Assembly (NCBI RefSeq): GCF_030463565.1
Contig: NC_134645.1
Span: 441,501 to 505,500 of the forward strand
DNA length: 64,000 nt
Origin: Pelecanus crispus
Taxonomy: Eukaryota; Chordata; Aves; Pelecaniformes; Pelecanidae
Direction of reading: 5' to 3'
The stretch's first letter is position 1; the number at the start of each line of letters is the position of its first letter. Below the pieces are notes generated by a model that had not been told where the DNA came from, made no database searches, and saw nothing but the letters and a program-made list of their open reading frames with translations. A program made the position numbers and the translations under genes. Positions 13,596 through 25,400 of the stretch are shown here, piece by piece.

Positions 13596-16500
13596 CAGGG
13601 CTCCTGCTACGGCTTGAGATCTCGCTCAGCCTGGCACCAGACCAGCTCAGGATGCACTGCTGGAGGTGACTTTGTCCGCTGCAGTTCCACACAGGGTGCG
13701 GACGTTGGTCCCCAAGCGCTCAGCCATAGCGACACGGCATCAGGACTTCTTAAATAACCACTACCTGCCAGCTGAGCTGGGCAGCCTCCAGCTCCCTTCA
13801 ACAAAACTCTTGTGCCAGGTATGCAGACCACACACAGCAAGTCTTTTCATACAAAAAAAAAAATTAAGATCCTGGTATCCCATTGGAGTCCTCAGAGCCA
13901 AATTCAGGTAGCAGATTAACCATTTTGATTAAAAATCAGTGAATACCTTTCCATTCCTACATGCTAACCTGATGTTTTTGAGGCAGATCTCAGTTACTCC
14001 CTTTGCTATCATCTGCAGCTCATTGCAATTAATCTAGAAATACTTCTCTGAAAAAAAAATCCCAAAGGTGTAACTGATAGCAGCCTATTCAACCAGCCAA
14101 AATCCTGCAAATCTGCCGCATTTCTTCTCTGCCTTCTGTCCTTGCTGTGCCAGCTTGTGAAATTCAGGTCACGGTCCTTGTGTTAATACTCCACGCACTC
14201 CGTCTCCACGAGCTGCCTATAAATGTCAGAAAGCAGCTCTCTGCGTGCAGCCGGAGCGTCCCGCTAGAACACGGCGGTGGGGAAGGTGCACCGGCTCGAG
14301 GGCAGGGGGCACAGGATGCAGGAGAGCCGGCTAGAGGAGGCTGGGCCCCCGCTGCCGAAATCCCCACCAAGGAGAACCGGCACCTGAGGAGCTTCCAGGT
14401 CTCGGCGCTAACTGCAGAACCCATTGATTTGCCCAAAGGGACCTCAAGCAAATGATTCCCAAACAAAAAAATCCACAGTGCACCCATAAAACAAATGAGT
14501 GCAAAAAAATCCTAATAAAAATAATCAAAATATCCTCCCTATAAAGTGAGAAAGAAGGAAGAACAAGAGGTTTGGGGTTTTTTTTAATACCTAGGAGGAG
14601 CTCACATGCTACAGTGTCCTCTGGGTAAGGGAATGGCTGAGGGTTGGCACATCAAGGCATCTGTAAATAACGCAATACATCTCCAGATCTGTGGTTAATT
14701 CACCAAAAATATATGTTCCCACTAGTCTGGATATTATGTTAAGTATATTAATGATATATTTAGTATTAATTATGTGTTTATATAATGCACAGTTATAGGT
14801 ATTTTTATATGATATACCCAAAACTTCCAAATTTATTCTGAAAATGCACTGTGCAAAGAGAGAAACAGTTCTTCCTATTTAAATACGTGTCATTTTTCAG
14901 TAGATCAAAGCACCGAACCAGCCACTGGCTGGTGCTTGTGGCCGATACACCCTCCGAAAGTGTCAGGAGCCCAGCAAGCGTTACCCCCACCTTCCTAAAG
15001 CTCTGCAGGCGGCTCCAGCGCTACCCAGTCTGCCCGTTCGCCCAAACTGCTGAAACCACTGCCCAGCAAGGGTTTGCTTGTGCGATGGCTTTGACAGAAC
15101 CAGGAAAATAATGCATTGTTTTAGCAAGTAATCTAGCTGACTCAGCACCCCCAAATGGAAGTCAGCCAGCACAGGCTGCATGTTCGGGAGGGGAACAGCC
15201 TGAGCAGCAGGCACAGCTCGGTACGGGATCGACTGCCTCGGCTCCTCCGAGGGTGGGTTTCATGCAGAGCCTCCCTGGCCTCCTGTGGTCTTCCCAGCAG
15301 GTCCCTTCCTCGGCAGAGGAGGAGGAGGAGGAAGAGGAGAGGCCAAGCGCCGATACATTTGCAGGTCCCGGTGCCCCCAGCACCGCGATGCAATGACGAA
15401 GCGCAGCGAGCACCAGCTTCATTCATCACACGCCCTGCGTGAGCAGACTGGAAGGGTGATTACTGAGCCAAATTAAGATGGTGCTAAAAATACCAGAAAC
15501 ATCTTGATCTCTGCCTATCCCTGCTCCTCCTGCTGCCAGGACCGCACTGCAACGGCATGTCACCATTTGCTCAGAGAAGAGCCTGTCCGTACAGAGATAC
15601 CACGCCATTCCACCTCTGCTTAAGCACCGCACATCTACGACTCGCCTTCCCCCTTTGCATATTTCCCATACCAGAGTTAAACACACGCTCCTGCTTTCAG
15701 AAGCTCTGCCTTTCCCTTTGATGGGAAATAATCGCGTCTTTTTGGCTCACCCCGCTCAGGAAGCGGAGCTTACGTGGCCGATGCTCTTCTGCACCCCTCT
15801 GCCTCCCCACCACTTTTCCACTGGCCACTCCCAACTGAAGACAGCACTGCCAGGGATGCTGGGTTACCAGCTTCCCGGGAGAACAAGGAGAGGAGAGACG
15901 CCCTTCTCCCAAAGAAACGTACCAGAGGTTTTGCCTTATTAGACATCAGAGAATCCAAGCCCAGGCTGCAGACTGGCATAAAATCTGCCCACTGTGGCAG
16001 CTCAGAGAGCTTGTTTTTTTCAAATTAATGACAGGATCAAGGAATAAAAGCTACCCAGAGACAGATTCTGTCCGAAGTTTTGCTACAGCAACAGAATAGC
16101 TGGCCAGTTTGGGTCCCTGATTGTCTGCAGAGCTGACAGAAAAATGTATTTGCATTAGTTTAAGAAAATGCAATGTTTGAAATGATTTTTAGAAGAACAT
16201 GGACTTTTATGAACCTGTTCCTACAAAGTCACCTTCTGCAGCACATTTTCTGATGTGGCTTTTAGCTGTGCTTAGTATAGCATGCAAAAGCATAACGGCC
16301 AATTTTACCATAAAATTCCAGATTTTGAATGAGAAGCTTCTCTGTCAGTCTGTTTTCTAGAGATTGTATGCATTGCATCCCCATAAACATCACTTATGCA
16401 TCTGCTCCAACAATCTAGTGGTGGTTTAATCCTATTCGATATCCAGAACACCACTATGAAGTATTGCTTAATAAAATTGTAATTGGGCTTGGGGTAGTTC

Positions 16501-19483
16501 TTCAATGCCCTGTGTAGCTATTTTTCAGCAGACAGTCCTTCTCTTAAGGATTCGGTATCACCAAATCGCACCCTAGCAGATGTGCAAAAGTTAAAACTAA
16601 AACAATAATGAAGAACAGATTTTTAAACGGTCTTTGACATGCATGGGAGAGTATTGCCCAACAGTGACATGAAAACCGCTTTGAGAAGTCATGTAAATAA
16701 CCAGGTATTGACAGAAACCTGCCCCAAACTCAGGTATGTAAAATTAACAGGTTTCCTTGACTTCTGTCCCCGAGGAAAACAAAGGAAAAGAAATCAAACC
16801 ACTCCCTTGCACTGCAGCATTAATGACCACTTAAAGCTTCACTGGCCAAACACAGGACAGAAGTGAAGGGCGTCTGAGCTGGCTTCACAGTGGACCTGGA
16901 GGCGGCTGCCAAAGCGTGTCCTCTTTCAGAGCTGAGCATCCTCAAGAGCCCCACGGGAGACGGCTGTGGCTGCACCTCGGTGTGCGAAGGGGACAGTTTT
17001 ATACGTGCGGGGGAAGCGTCTCTGCGCTGGGGCCGGCGCTCGGGAGCATGGCAGGATACCGGGATGCTCCACAAGAACATGAAGCCACGCTGCTGACAGC
17101 GTAGCTCTCCATCAGGGAGAGGGCAGATGACATTACAGCCCCTATCAGAACCAGGGCCTCGGTTTCTCGATGTGCGCTCTGATTTAATTCAACACCACTT
17201 TGACATGCACGTTAACATTCTGTTTCAGCTTTGTCCTTCAGCACGGCAAGACGCCAAGCAGCCTGCCAGGGGTCAGAGGTGTTCCTCTGCTAGGGAAAGA
17301 GAGGGGAGGCAGGGGAGGAACTGAAGGAGCCAGTGCCAAGCGTGGGTAAAACCTGGAATAGCCTGCTTGCTTTTGTTCACTGCATCCCAAAGAGCCTACA
17401 GAAGTCAGGAGTTCCGGGACAGGGGGAAAAGCAAAGCAGCATGCGTGGCAGTCAGCACAAACACCGCTGCAAGCAGCACCTGCTAGCAAAGCTGACTTTT
17501 ATGCTGCTAAAAAAAAAAAGAAAGATATTTACAATCCATAAGAAGGAGCAGCATCACTAATTGACAAGAAATGCCTCACCTCAACACACCAGCTGAGCAT
17601 GGGCCGGCTCTGAGCTTGCTGCGTCCCTCCAGAAGAGACACCCCACGCCCAAGTTACTGCCCTGACCGAGACCCAGCCTTACCCCCTCGCCAGTCACCAC
17701 AGCACAAGTCAGCTGTGCTGCTGTTTTGGTACAAGTTTAACTCACAGATTGGTAGTTTTTAATATTCTGCCCCAAATCAACCACTCGTGCACCTCCCAGC
17801 GGGACCGGTGCCGTGTCAGACCAGCAAGGATGAAACCCACGGGAACCCGCCCCAAAGCTTCGGGAGACTTAATGGGAAAAAGCCTAAAAAGGCAAACGCC
17901 GGCGCCACGGGCAGCCCGCTGTGGCTGTACGTTCGTGACACCACAAGCTTGGCATAGCAGCCCACGCATTTTGCATTCTTCCACCATCTTAGATGTAATC
18001 AAACCTCAAGAGATGTCAAAACCTGCTGTAGCCAAGCCATTTGTACAAACACGGAGTTATGCATAGAGAACATCTTAAAGCGACTTCTAATAAAACTTGG
18101 GAGAAGTTAGATACGTACGCAGGCATTCCTGTGTTTGTGCACAATGTCAAAAAGAAACAGAAGTACATGCTTGGCCCATGGCAGCGTTTGGCTGTACAGA
18201 AGTTACACTAGCAGATAAATTTTGCTTAGCTTGTTATGAAATAAAAGCCTCCTGTTTGCCTTTTCCAAGATAAGCTTATAACAGGGTGAAGGAGGGAGAG
18301 AAATGAGGTGGAAACACGGCTGCGACCTGAGAAATCAATTAAACCTGTACGTCTCATTAGTGCTCTGAAGGGTGGAACAGTTTTACTACTAGAGATGTAG
18401 CGTTCAGCATGTCGGTCCAGATCGCTCGTCACAGGTATTTCAGGGTTTAAACAGACAAAACCAGATCTCGGAGATCCAAATTCAGAGCACGTGAATGTAG
18501 AACAGTCCTGGAAAGCCCAGAGAAGACAGAGATGCTGAAGGCTTGCCATTCCAGGGCAAACACAGGGATGAGTAGCAGGGAGGAGGCTGGGACAGATCTC
18601 GCTGTTTCGGCAACATCTGTGCTTGGGAGATGGAGCCGAGGACCGTAAGCAGGGACTTGTGCTGTGCAGCGGGTGCCAGCAGACCCTGGTCCTGTGCTGC
18701 ATGGAAGCACGTCTTTAACCTTGGAAATCCCGGAGGGAGACAGGAATCCCCAGAAAGTCAGTTCAGATTCCCGTGCTAAACACAGTCCCACGACACTCAT
18801 CCCCCAACACTTCTTCTCTACTGCTTTTCCCTGATGCCTTCTCCAGCAGAAGGCAATTTATACTTAACCTATCATGCTCTTCCAGGATTTTTTCAGACAC
18901 TGAGGAGAAAAGAGAAATTGGATACAGGTCCAAATGATTAGAAATACCCAATGCTTTATCTCTTACATTAGCATGAGGATCAGCTTGCTCCTATTTTTAT
19001 CAGATGTTCTTCATTCAACTTCTACTTTTGTCTTCAAGATCAAAGCAAACCTCCCCCCAGCTTCCAGCAAAGACAGCTCCAGATAAACGCGCTGCCACTG
19101 CAGCACTGCTGCATTCGATTTCTGTCCACCACTGCCCTGCAGGCCCTCTCTCTTCTGCTCTCTCTTTCAATGTACACACCTTCATTTTTCTGCTGGCATG
19201 CCGCAATTCGCGATTTTAAGGACAAACTGCTGCAGAAGAGAGCGCTCTTCCGCTGTTCCCATTAGACAGCGAACGCGCGTGGTGGGATGCTCCCGGATGT
19301 GCTCCGGGACGCACAAGGTCCCCGCATCCCCCAGCCTCTGTGCGGGCAAAGACGCAGGAGCGGCTCTGCCGCCGGCTGGTGCCCGGCGGGGAGGGAGCTC
19401 AGGGCACCTTGCTGGGATGCACTGGGACCACAGCTGTGGCCTCCCATTACAAGAAAACACACAACCCCAAACCAACAACAAAG

Positions 19484-19571
19484 CCCAACCAAACAAAAAC
19501 ACCCCCCCCCCCAAAAACAACAACAACAAAACAACCCACAAACAAACACCCCCCCCCAAACAAACAAACAA
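19484..19571. repeat. 88-nt A/C-only tract
   Basis: No G or T occurs on the plus strand across 88 consecutive bases, including runs of 11 and 9 cytosines. The complementary strand is therefore pure G/T with G runs. The surrounding 19440-19620 is nearly as skewed. The composition leaves overlapping frames open on both strands, which is not evidence of coding. Confidence 0.95.
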
Positions 19572-20272
19572 GGAACCAAACAAAAAAGGCACCACAAAAC
19601 CCCCTCCCCAAGCCCCCAAGAGCTAGCACAATGAAAGCCCAGGAGGCATAAGAGCCACTATAAACTTAAATAAGCTAGATTTGTACCCTGTCAGTATGCT
19701 CCTCTCAGTAACCGTGATGAAACAGCGCTGCTTGAGCATGCAGGATTTCAGGAGAATTTAGGGAGAGAGACTAATTAGTGCAAGCATACAACTGTCTTAC
19801 AGCCATCAGTTGCACTGCTGTTATAAAAAAAAACCACACACAATAATCAAGCTTTAAAATAGAAGGTATAAACTTACAGAGCTGGCTTGAAAATCCAAAC
19901 ATCTGCTTTTTTAACTCAGAAGAACGGTGGTTAGTGATTGATCAAGGACAGTCCCCACCACTGAAATAACTTTTTCTTGCCAGTCGGGCAGCCAGGCTAA
20001 CAAGACAGACACGGGACAAAAGAGGGCAAGAAGAGCTTACCAGATTGAGCAGAGCGTTGCGTGAACAGGACCGGTCCCAGGCACTCGCTCCCGCAGATTT
20101 CCCCCAAAAAGAGAGCTTGCCCGTGACACTGCCCTGCCGGCATAGCCTAGGTGAGGTATCCTCCTGCCCTGGCTTGGAGGGGCACAGCACCCCAAGCCCT
20201 GTCCCACCAACCCTCCCCTTCAGCCATCACCTCCTGGCCCCTCACTCCCAATTTAAAGCCTTCTGGCCGGCG

Positions 20273-20309
20273 TGGCCAGCCCCTTGGCCAGCCCCTTGGC
20301 CAGCCCCTT
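20273..20309. repeat. Short tandem repeat, unit about 12 bp
   Basis: Three consecutive copies of a unit close to ggccagcccctt occur here inside a GC-rich patch. It looks like a local slippage or unequal-exchange product. Confidence 0.8.
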
Positions 20310-20808
20310 TCGCTCTCCGTGCCCAGGTGGATCCCATCTCTCCCACCCGAGAGGGCTCCGCTGGTAAAAGCCCCATCGCCCTGGTTGGTGCCAGCTGCAG
20401 GAGCAGGCTATGACCTGCAACCCCCTCCACTCCTTCTGGAGCCTTCCCCTCGCGGTCAGGATCAAGGGGGAAGCCCCCCGGGCCCCCACGCCCTCGACCA
20501 CCCCCCAGGGCCACGAAGCCCCGCTTGACCTTTCCGGGTCTCCCCTGTGCACCCCTGTACGGCTGCCCTGCCCCACACCAGGCCAGAGGGAGAAGCTCAA
20601 AAGCATCAGCCCAGGGAGGATGACAATGGTGATGGAGACAGTGAAGGATGGAGGATCTGGTTTCCAGCCATGGGGTGCACAGGGAAGAAAGTGTTTCCAG
20701 CTGCAGGCAGGGCTGGCCAGCTGCTCTGACCACAGCTGGGCAGGCCAGATGTGGCCAGCAGTGGCAACTGCCCAGTCTGCAGTCAACAGCAGCTTTGTTT
20801 AAGGCCTC

Positions 20809-21362
20809 TGCCCTGGTTTCGGCTGGGATAGAGTTAGTTTTCTTCCCAGCAGCAGGCACAGTGCTGTGGTTTGGATTTAGGATGAGGATAACGCTGATCA
20901 CACGCTGATGGTTTAGTTGTTGCTCAGCGCTGCTTATGCCAGGCAAGGACTTTTCAGCTTCCCCTGCTCTGCCAGGAGCACAAGAAGCTGGGAGGGGGCA
21001 CAGCCAGGAGAGTTGATCCCAACTGCCCCAAGGGCTGTTCCATACCATACGGCGTCATGGGCAGTATGGAAACTGGGGGGGTTGGCCGGGGAGCAGCGAT
21101 CGCTGCTGGGAACTGGCTGGGCATCGGTCGGCGGGTGGGGAGCAATTGCATTGGGCATCACTTGCTTTGGATACTATTATTACTGTTATCATTATTGTAT
21201 TGTTGTCATTACCATTTTACTTTATCTCAATTATTAACCTGTCCTTATCTCAGCCCAGGAGTGTTTCTCACTCTCACTCCTCCGATTCTCTCCCCCATCC
21301 CACCAGGGCAGCGAGCGATGGCTGCGTGGGGCTGAGCTGCTGGCTGGCACTGAACCACGACA
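20809..21362 (+). mobile_element. Solo LTR of an avian endogenous retrovirus
   Basis: A 554-bp unit starts with TG (tgccctggtttcggctggg) and ends with CA (ctgaaccacgaca), as LTRs do. I recognise the overall order: the opening block, a middle block with 'aactgggggggttggcc', an ATT-rich triplet stretch near 21172-21200, then 'ttatctcagccc' and 'gattctctcccccatccca'. This resembles an LTR family widespread in bird genomes, probably ERVL-like, although the class is from memory. The flanks gcctc (20804-20808) and gcctg (21363-21367) match at 4 of 5 bases, consistent with a 5-bp target duplication. No internal retroviral genes lie beside it, so it is a solo LTR left by recombination. The expected TATA region reads 'agtatggaaac' and looks degraded. 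Confidence 0.75.
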
Positions 21363-22224
21363 GCCTGACTCATGGCTCTGGTGGTTATTGTGGTACACTT
21401 TCACCTTTTTTTTTTTTTTTTTTTTTTTAAAAATTACAGTTCTTCCTGGTGGGCAAGGTCCCAGCCACAGGACCGCGATCCCTGCCCTCCCCACTGCAAG
21501 GGCGGGCTGCCCCACTTCCCCTGCACCCGGGAACCAGCCCATGCAAGTGGACAGAAAGGCTCCTTCCCCCTGAGAACTCATCCATGAGAAAGCTTCGGCT
21601 CGATGTTTTTTTCCCCATGAAATAAAAAAAAACATTGAGAAGCCTACTTACACTGCTTCTACTTTACTTCCCAATAATTTACTCACAAAATACGCTGCCA
21701 AGACATTCAGGTATTAAAACACAGACGGTGTGGTACTAATTTCTACAGATTTGTCTTCTGGGGCTAGTTTCAGTATATTTAACTTCTATTATTGTCCCTC
21801 CTAAACCATTTTCTGGAATAAAAGCTGACTTGGATAGGAAGTTGAACAGGTTGCAGTCAATATGATTTATTGTTTTCAACTCTGCTCACAATCAATACAT
21901 ATTTTCCAGAATTACTGGAAAAATCAGTCAGGAATGGTTAGAGAGATCTGTCGTTAAAGAAAGCAGATCCGCTGTTTTGGCACGTTAATATCCTTAAGCA
22001 GTGTTGTGATAGCTTGTAGGAGCCTTAGAACAGCGGGTCTTGTGCTAAAAACAAAGCCGCCGTCCAGTTCTTCCAGTTGTCAAATCACTGGTAACCACTG
22101 CAGGCTCCTGCATTTGCCCCATGACCTTCCAATTGTTAGGAATCAACAGACTATCAAAGGGAATCAACTGCAACGTGGCGTGTGGGGTTTTTTTAAAACA
22201 CAAAAAATGTCTCGAGTCAGTAAT
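21363..22224. other. Intergenic spacer between the LTR and the CRNKL1 3' end
   Basis: It contains a T23 homopolymer (21406-21428) and otherwise unremarkable sequence. An AATAAA at 21621-21626 on the plus strand lies in an A-rich string with no upstream gene. Confidence 0.6.
21406..21428. repeat. T23 homopolymer
   Basis: An uninterrupted run of 23 T residues lies 44 bp after the LTR end. It is a mononucleotide repeat. Confidence 0.95.
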
Positions 22225-22308
22225 AGTAAAACTCTTCAAATACATTTATTTGTCACCAATGAAAATACTGTACAATAGCCAAGAAAAGGGGCGGGGAAAG
22301 GCAATGTA
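22225..22308 (-). other. CRNKL1: CRNKL1 3' UTR (about 80 nt)
   Basis: After the TAA stop on the minus strand only 58 nt precede the poly(A) signal, so the predicted 3' UTR is very short. The left limit (cleavage site) is estimated, not seen. Longer alternative UTRs cannot be ruled out. Confidence 0.65.
22245..22250 (-). terminator. CRNKL1: CRNKL1 poly(A) signal AATAAA
   Basis: The canonical hexamer AATAAA is read on the minus strand 58 nt after the stop codon. A T/GT-rich stretch (ttttttgtgtttt on the minus strand, about 22198-22210) follows at the distance expected of a downstream element, so cleavage near 22220-22235 is likely. Confidence 0.8.
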
Positions 22309-22476
22309 TTAAGACTGGCTTTCATCAATGTCTTTGTCTGGATCCATCTCTGCAGCTTCGCTCTCCTGTTGCTGTTTCTTCCAGAGTTTAGCCATAGCAA
22401 GTAGTTTGAGATTAGGCTGATTGGCAGTATCTTCTGGGAAAATATAATCATAGTATTCCTCCCAGCCAGCATCAGA
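22309..22476 (-). CDS. CRNKL1: CRNKL1 coding exon 14 (last), with stop
   Basis: The acceptor is ttccctag. It encodes residues 632-686, beginning [16 protein letters not shown] and ending KDIDESQS before TAA. The region is the acidic C-terminal tail after the HAT array, with a Q/E-rich stretch ([13 protein letters not shown]). Confidence 0.96.
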   Translation of the reverse strand, partial: SDAGWEEYYDYIFPEDTANQPNLKLLAMAKLWKKQQQESEAAEMDPDKDIDESQS

Positions 22477-25400
22477 CTAGGGAAAAAAAATAGCATAAAG
22501 CACGTTTAATTTGCATGTTAATATTAGCTATTAGAAGGTGCTTCTAGTAAGCATAACAGTGAGATAAAATTAAAATCAATGTTTGTGAGACCATCCATAG
22601 CAGCTGAAAACAATGAGCTGAAGGCGTGTAAGACAGTACTACTTCTCCACAGGCAGATTTGATGAACAGCCTGGCTACAGTTTCCCAAAGTTAGGAAACA
22701 AACACTGTCTGCACAGTACTACCTAAAGCTGTTTTGATTTGCCTTGTAGGAGTTTAAAGTAAATGTAGCTTGCGCATTTGGTACGAGTATTTCACTCTGA
22801 ATCAATTGCCCACCTAGCCTGCTGAAGAGCATGGAGCTCAGCAGCACATGTTTCAGGCCAATGCTTTTTTTTTTTTCCCCAATTACTGTGGTAAAATTGG
22901 TGTGCCATTATAGCATCCATCACAGCCAGTTATGTTCGGTGTCCCAGACCACAGCATAAAGCCACAAAGGATTGAAAGTGACTACTTGCATAATTTTTCC
23001 TCTTACCCCATCTTCAGCCTGCAGTTTTCTCCTCTTCTTTATTTTTTCAGGCATAAGTTTATCTATCCTCTCTTTAGTGGTATCGTTTCCAAACTCCTCT
23101 TCGAAGTTTCTCCAGGATTCCAGAAGCATGACTCTCTCCTCTTTCTCCTCACAGTTTCGCATCGCCTTATTAGCCTCTTCGTAAATCTGCCGGCACCTTG
23201 ACAAATTCTGCTCTCTTCCTGCAGACAGCTCAAACTGCGCAAAGCTGATCCATACCTGTGGCGAAAGCCAACCAAAACCAAGGTGAAACCTCCATTCTCA
23301 AGTCTGATAGCTAAGTGATAGTTTAAAAAAACCAACAAAGCAGCCAAAAAGGCAAATGTCAATGCAAGTCTAAAGTACTTTTTCATAAGCAGGTACCTAG
23401 AAAATTCGTGTTTGTTTCACATGTGTGAGGTCTGCCTCATCGTGGCAAGACAGAATATTCATGTAAGCCATGTTGACAAACTTCTTGCAGTTGTTTTGGG
23501 TCATGAGAAATCCATCTGAATTTAGTCAAATGACAGCACCAAACTACACTGGAAAAATCAGAAGTATTTTTTCCTTGCAGTGTTTTTGCAGCTAAAATTC
23601 CAAAGCTACTCAGCAGGAAGAGGGCTGCTTGGAAATCTTCTGCAAAGCCTTCTTTCATGCAAGATATGCCTGTTGTTATACGTAGTTTAGAAATTGCTTT
23701 CCCCTTTTCATGGCACAGACACTGTATTGAACAACCTAAGTTCAGTTCACCGTTGATTTGAAAAAGCACACAAAGCAGTCAAGGGTTTCCATCCACCATG
23801 GACCAGATTCAAGACCAATTCTGTGTTCTGGGTACCCATACATACCTTAACATGCTGCGTCCGCTGAAGTAATCTGCGGTAAAGGTTTCTTGTTTTCTCA
23901 TACTCTTCTTGCTCAATTTCAAAATCAATGTAGGATTTCCAGAGAACCTGCAAAAGAGAAGTCTCTCAGTACGTTCATGGCACGCTGAGATAATAGGGGG
24001 GGAAGAAAAAGGAGCATGGATAAATGTGAAATTTCTCTGAAAAAAGTTTCACAGAACTGAGTATTTATTGACCATACAAGCTAGGATTACGACTAAGCAA
24101 TATCAAATGTTGTGCACGTAATCCATTTAGCTTACTCCTGTAAGCACGTTTCTCCCTCCGTGTTTTATCATGGGTTTTATAGTCCTGCGTAGCCTGCTAA
24201 GAAACAGATGCTAAATTAATGAGACATAGGCTAAGCCACTACAGTAAGCAGTTCTGTTCAAGCTGGTAGATTATTTACATTTTAATTAGCCACACTGTGT
24301 AATAAATACCTTGAAATTGTGCCAACTGTAAAGTTCATCTACCCCCTTACCTCTGGCATGTCTAGCCGGGGCTGGCCAATAGCCAACTCATATATTGCAC
24401 GGGCTCTATCAATATCGCCAAGAATGGTCTCTAGTTCAGCAAATTTAATCCATGATGTGCAGTTTTCTGGTGCAAATTCCAGGAATTTTTCATACAGCTT
24501 TCGGCAACGATCAAACTCCCGCAGTTGTAACTCCAATTCAATATAACCTTTAAACAGTTTGTTTTTTGGACATTTACCTATGGATGTCCCCTGTTAAGAA
24601 AAAAAAAAAAAAAAACAAAAAACAAAAAACCACTTAAAGATCTTGCAAGGAAAAAAAACCCACTCTATTTTCTAAACATCTGTTTACTCTCCAGTATTTG
24701 AACTAAAATTAGTTTCTGAGCAGAGTTTATTTTTTAAGACTCTGGTCAGGGCCAGTATGAAATCCAACCAATATTTGCAAAATGAGTGTCCATCCGTAAG
24801 CATCAACACAAACTCTGAAAGCAGAAAATGTTCTAACTTGTTATACTTTTACAGAACATGGATTCCCCACGAAGTTATTAGTTGAAACTCACCCTGGCTC
24901 ATCAAATGAACACTTCATCTTGCATCAAAAGCTGAAGAAAGTATAGTACCAGTCTTCCAGGTAAGCAGTTCCCAAGTATCTTATAAAACAAATTATATCA
25001 AGAGAAGCTGTCTCCTGGGCCACCGCTGCTATTCATCATCCCATAGAGAATTGTCCATGCTCCCTGCCTGCTGGCTTACAGTAATGGACAGGTGGAGAAT
25101 AATGTTTTTAAAAAATACTTCCTTTTTGATATGCTTCAGCACCTGAAGAAAACTGTCTGTCCTAAGGCACAGTGCCAAGCTGAGAGAAAGCAGTTTCTGA
25201 TTCTTAATTTGGGAATCTTTTAAAGCACGAGTTAAGAATGGGCATATCTGAGACAGGTATGTAGTGAGCTTCACTCTTTGAGTCACTTCTGCAGACAAGT
25301 ATTAGTTATTAAGCACTGCAGCCTCTGTTCCCTCAAGCTAATGTGAATTAAGTAATTTGAGATCAAATTCCCTTACTACCATTCTCCTGCACAACTGTCC

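Larger units (their letters stand above)
10858..20808. other. Intergenic sequence, no recognised gene
   Basis: No supported gene was found on either strand. GC-rich patches occur at about 11500-11740, 12640-12800, 14250-14400, 15180-15400, 19260-19400 and 20160-20600. Their overlapping frames show no known domain. Notable inside are a perfect X-box at 13545-13558, a short pentamer repeat at 13576-13595, an A/C-only tract at 19484-19571 and a small tandem repeat at 20273-20309. Confidence 0.6.

Noticed and set aside
19182-19651. Several overlapping frames open on both strands
   Set aside because: The A/C-only tract cannot form most stop codons in any frame. The peptides are low complexity.
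20242-21048. Longest open frame in the window (268 aa, minus strand)
   Set aside because: It begins antisense inside the solo LTR and runs through a GC-rich patch and a tandem repeat. It has no recognisable domain, and overlapping frames are open too.
21621-21626. AATAAA on the plus strand as the end of a convergent gene
   Set aside because: It sits in an A-rich string with no upstream coding evidence. It is probably a chance hexamer.
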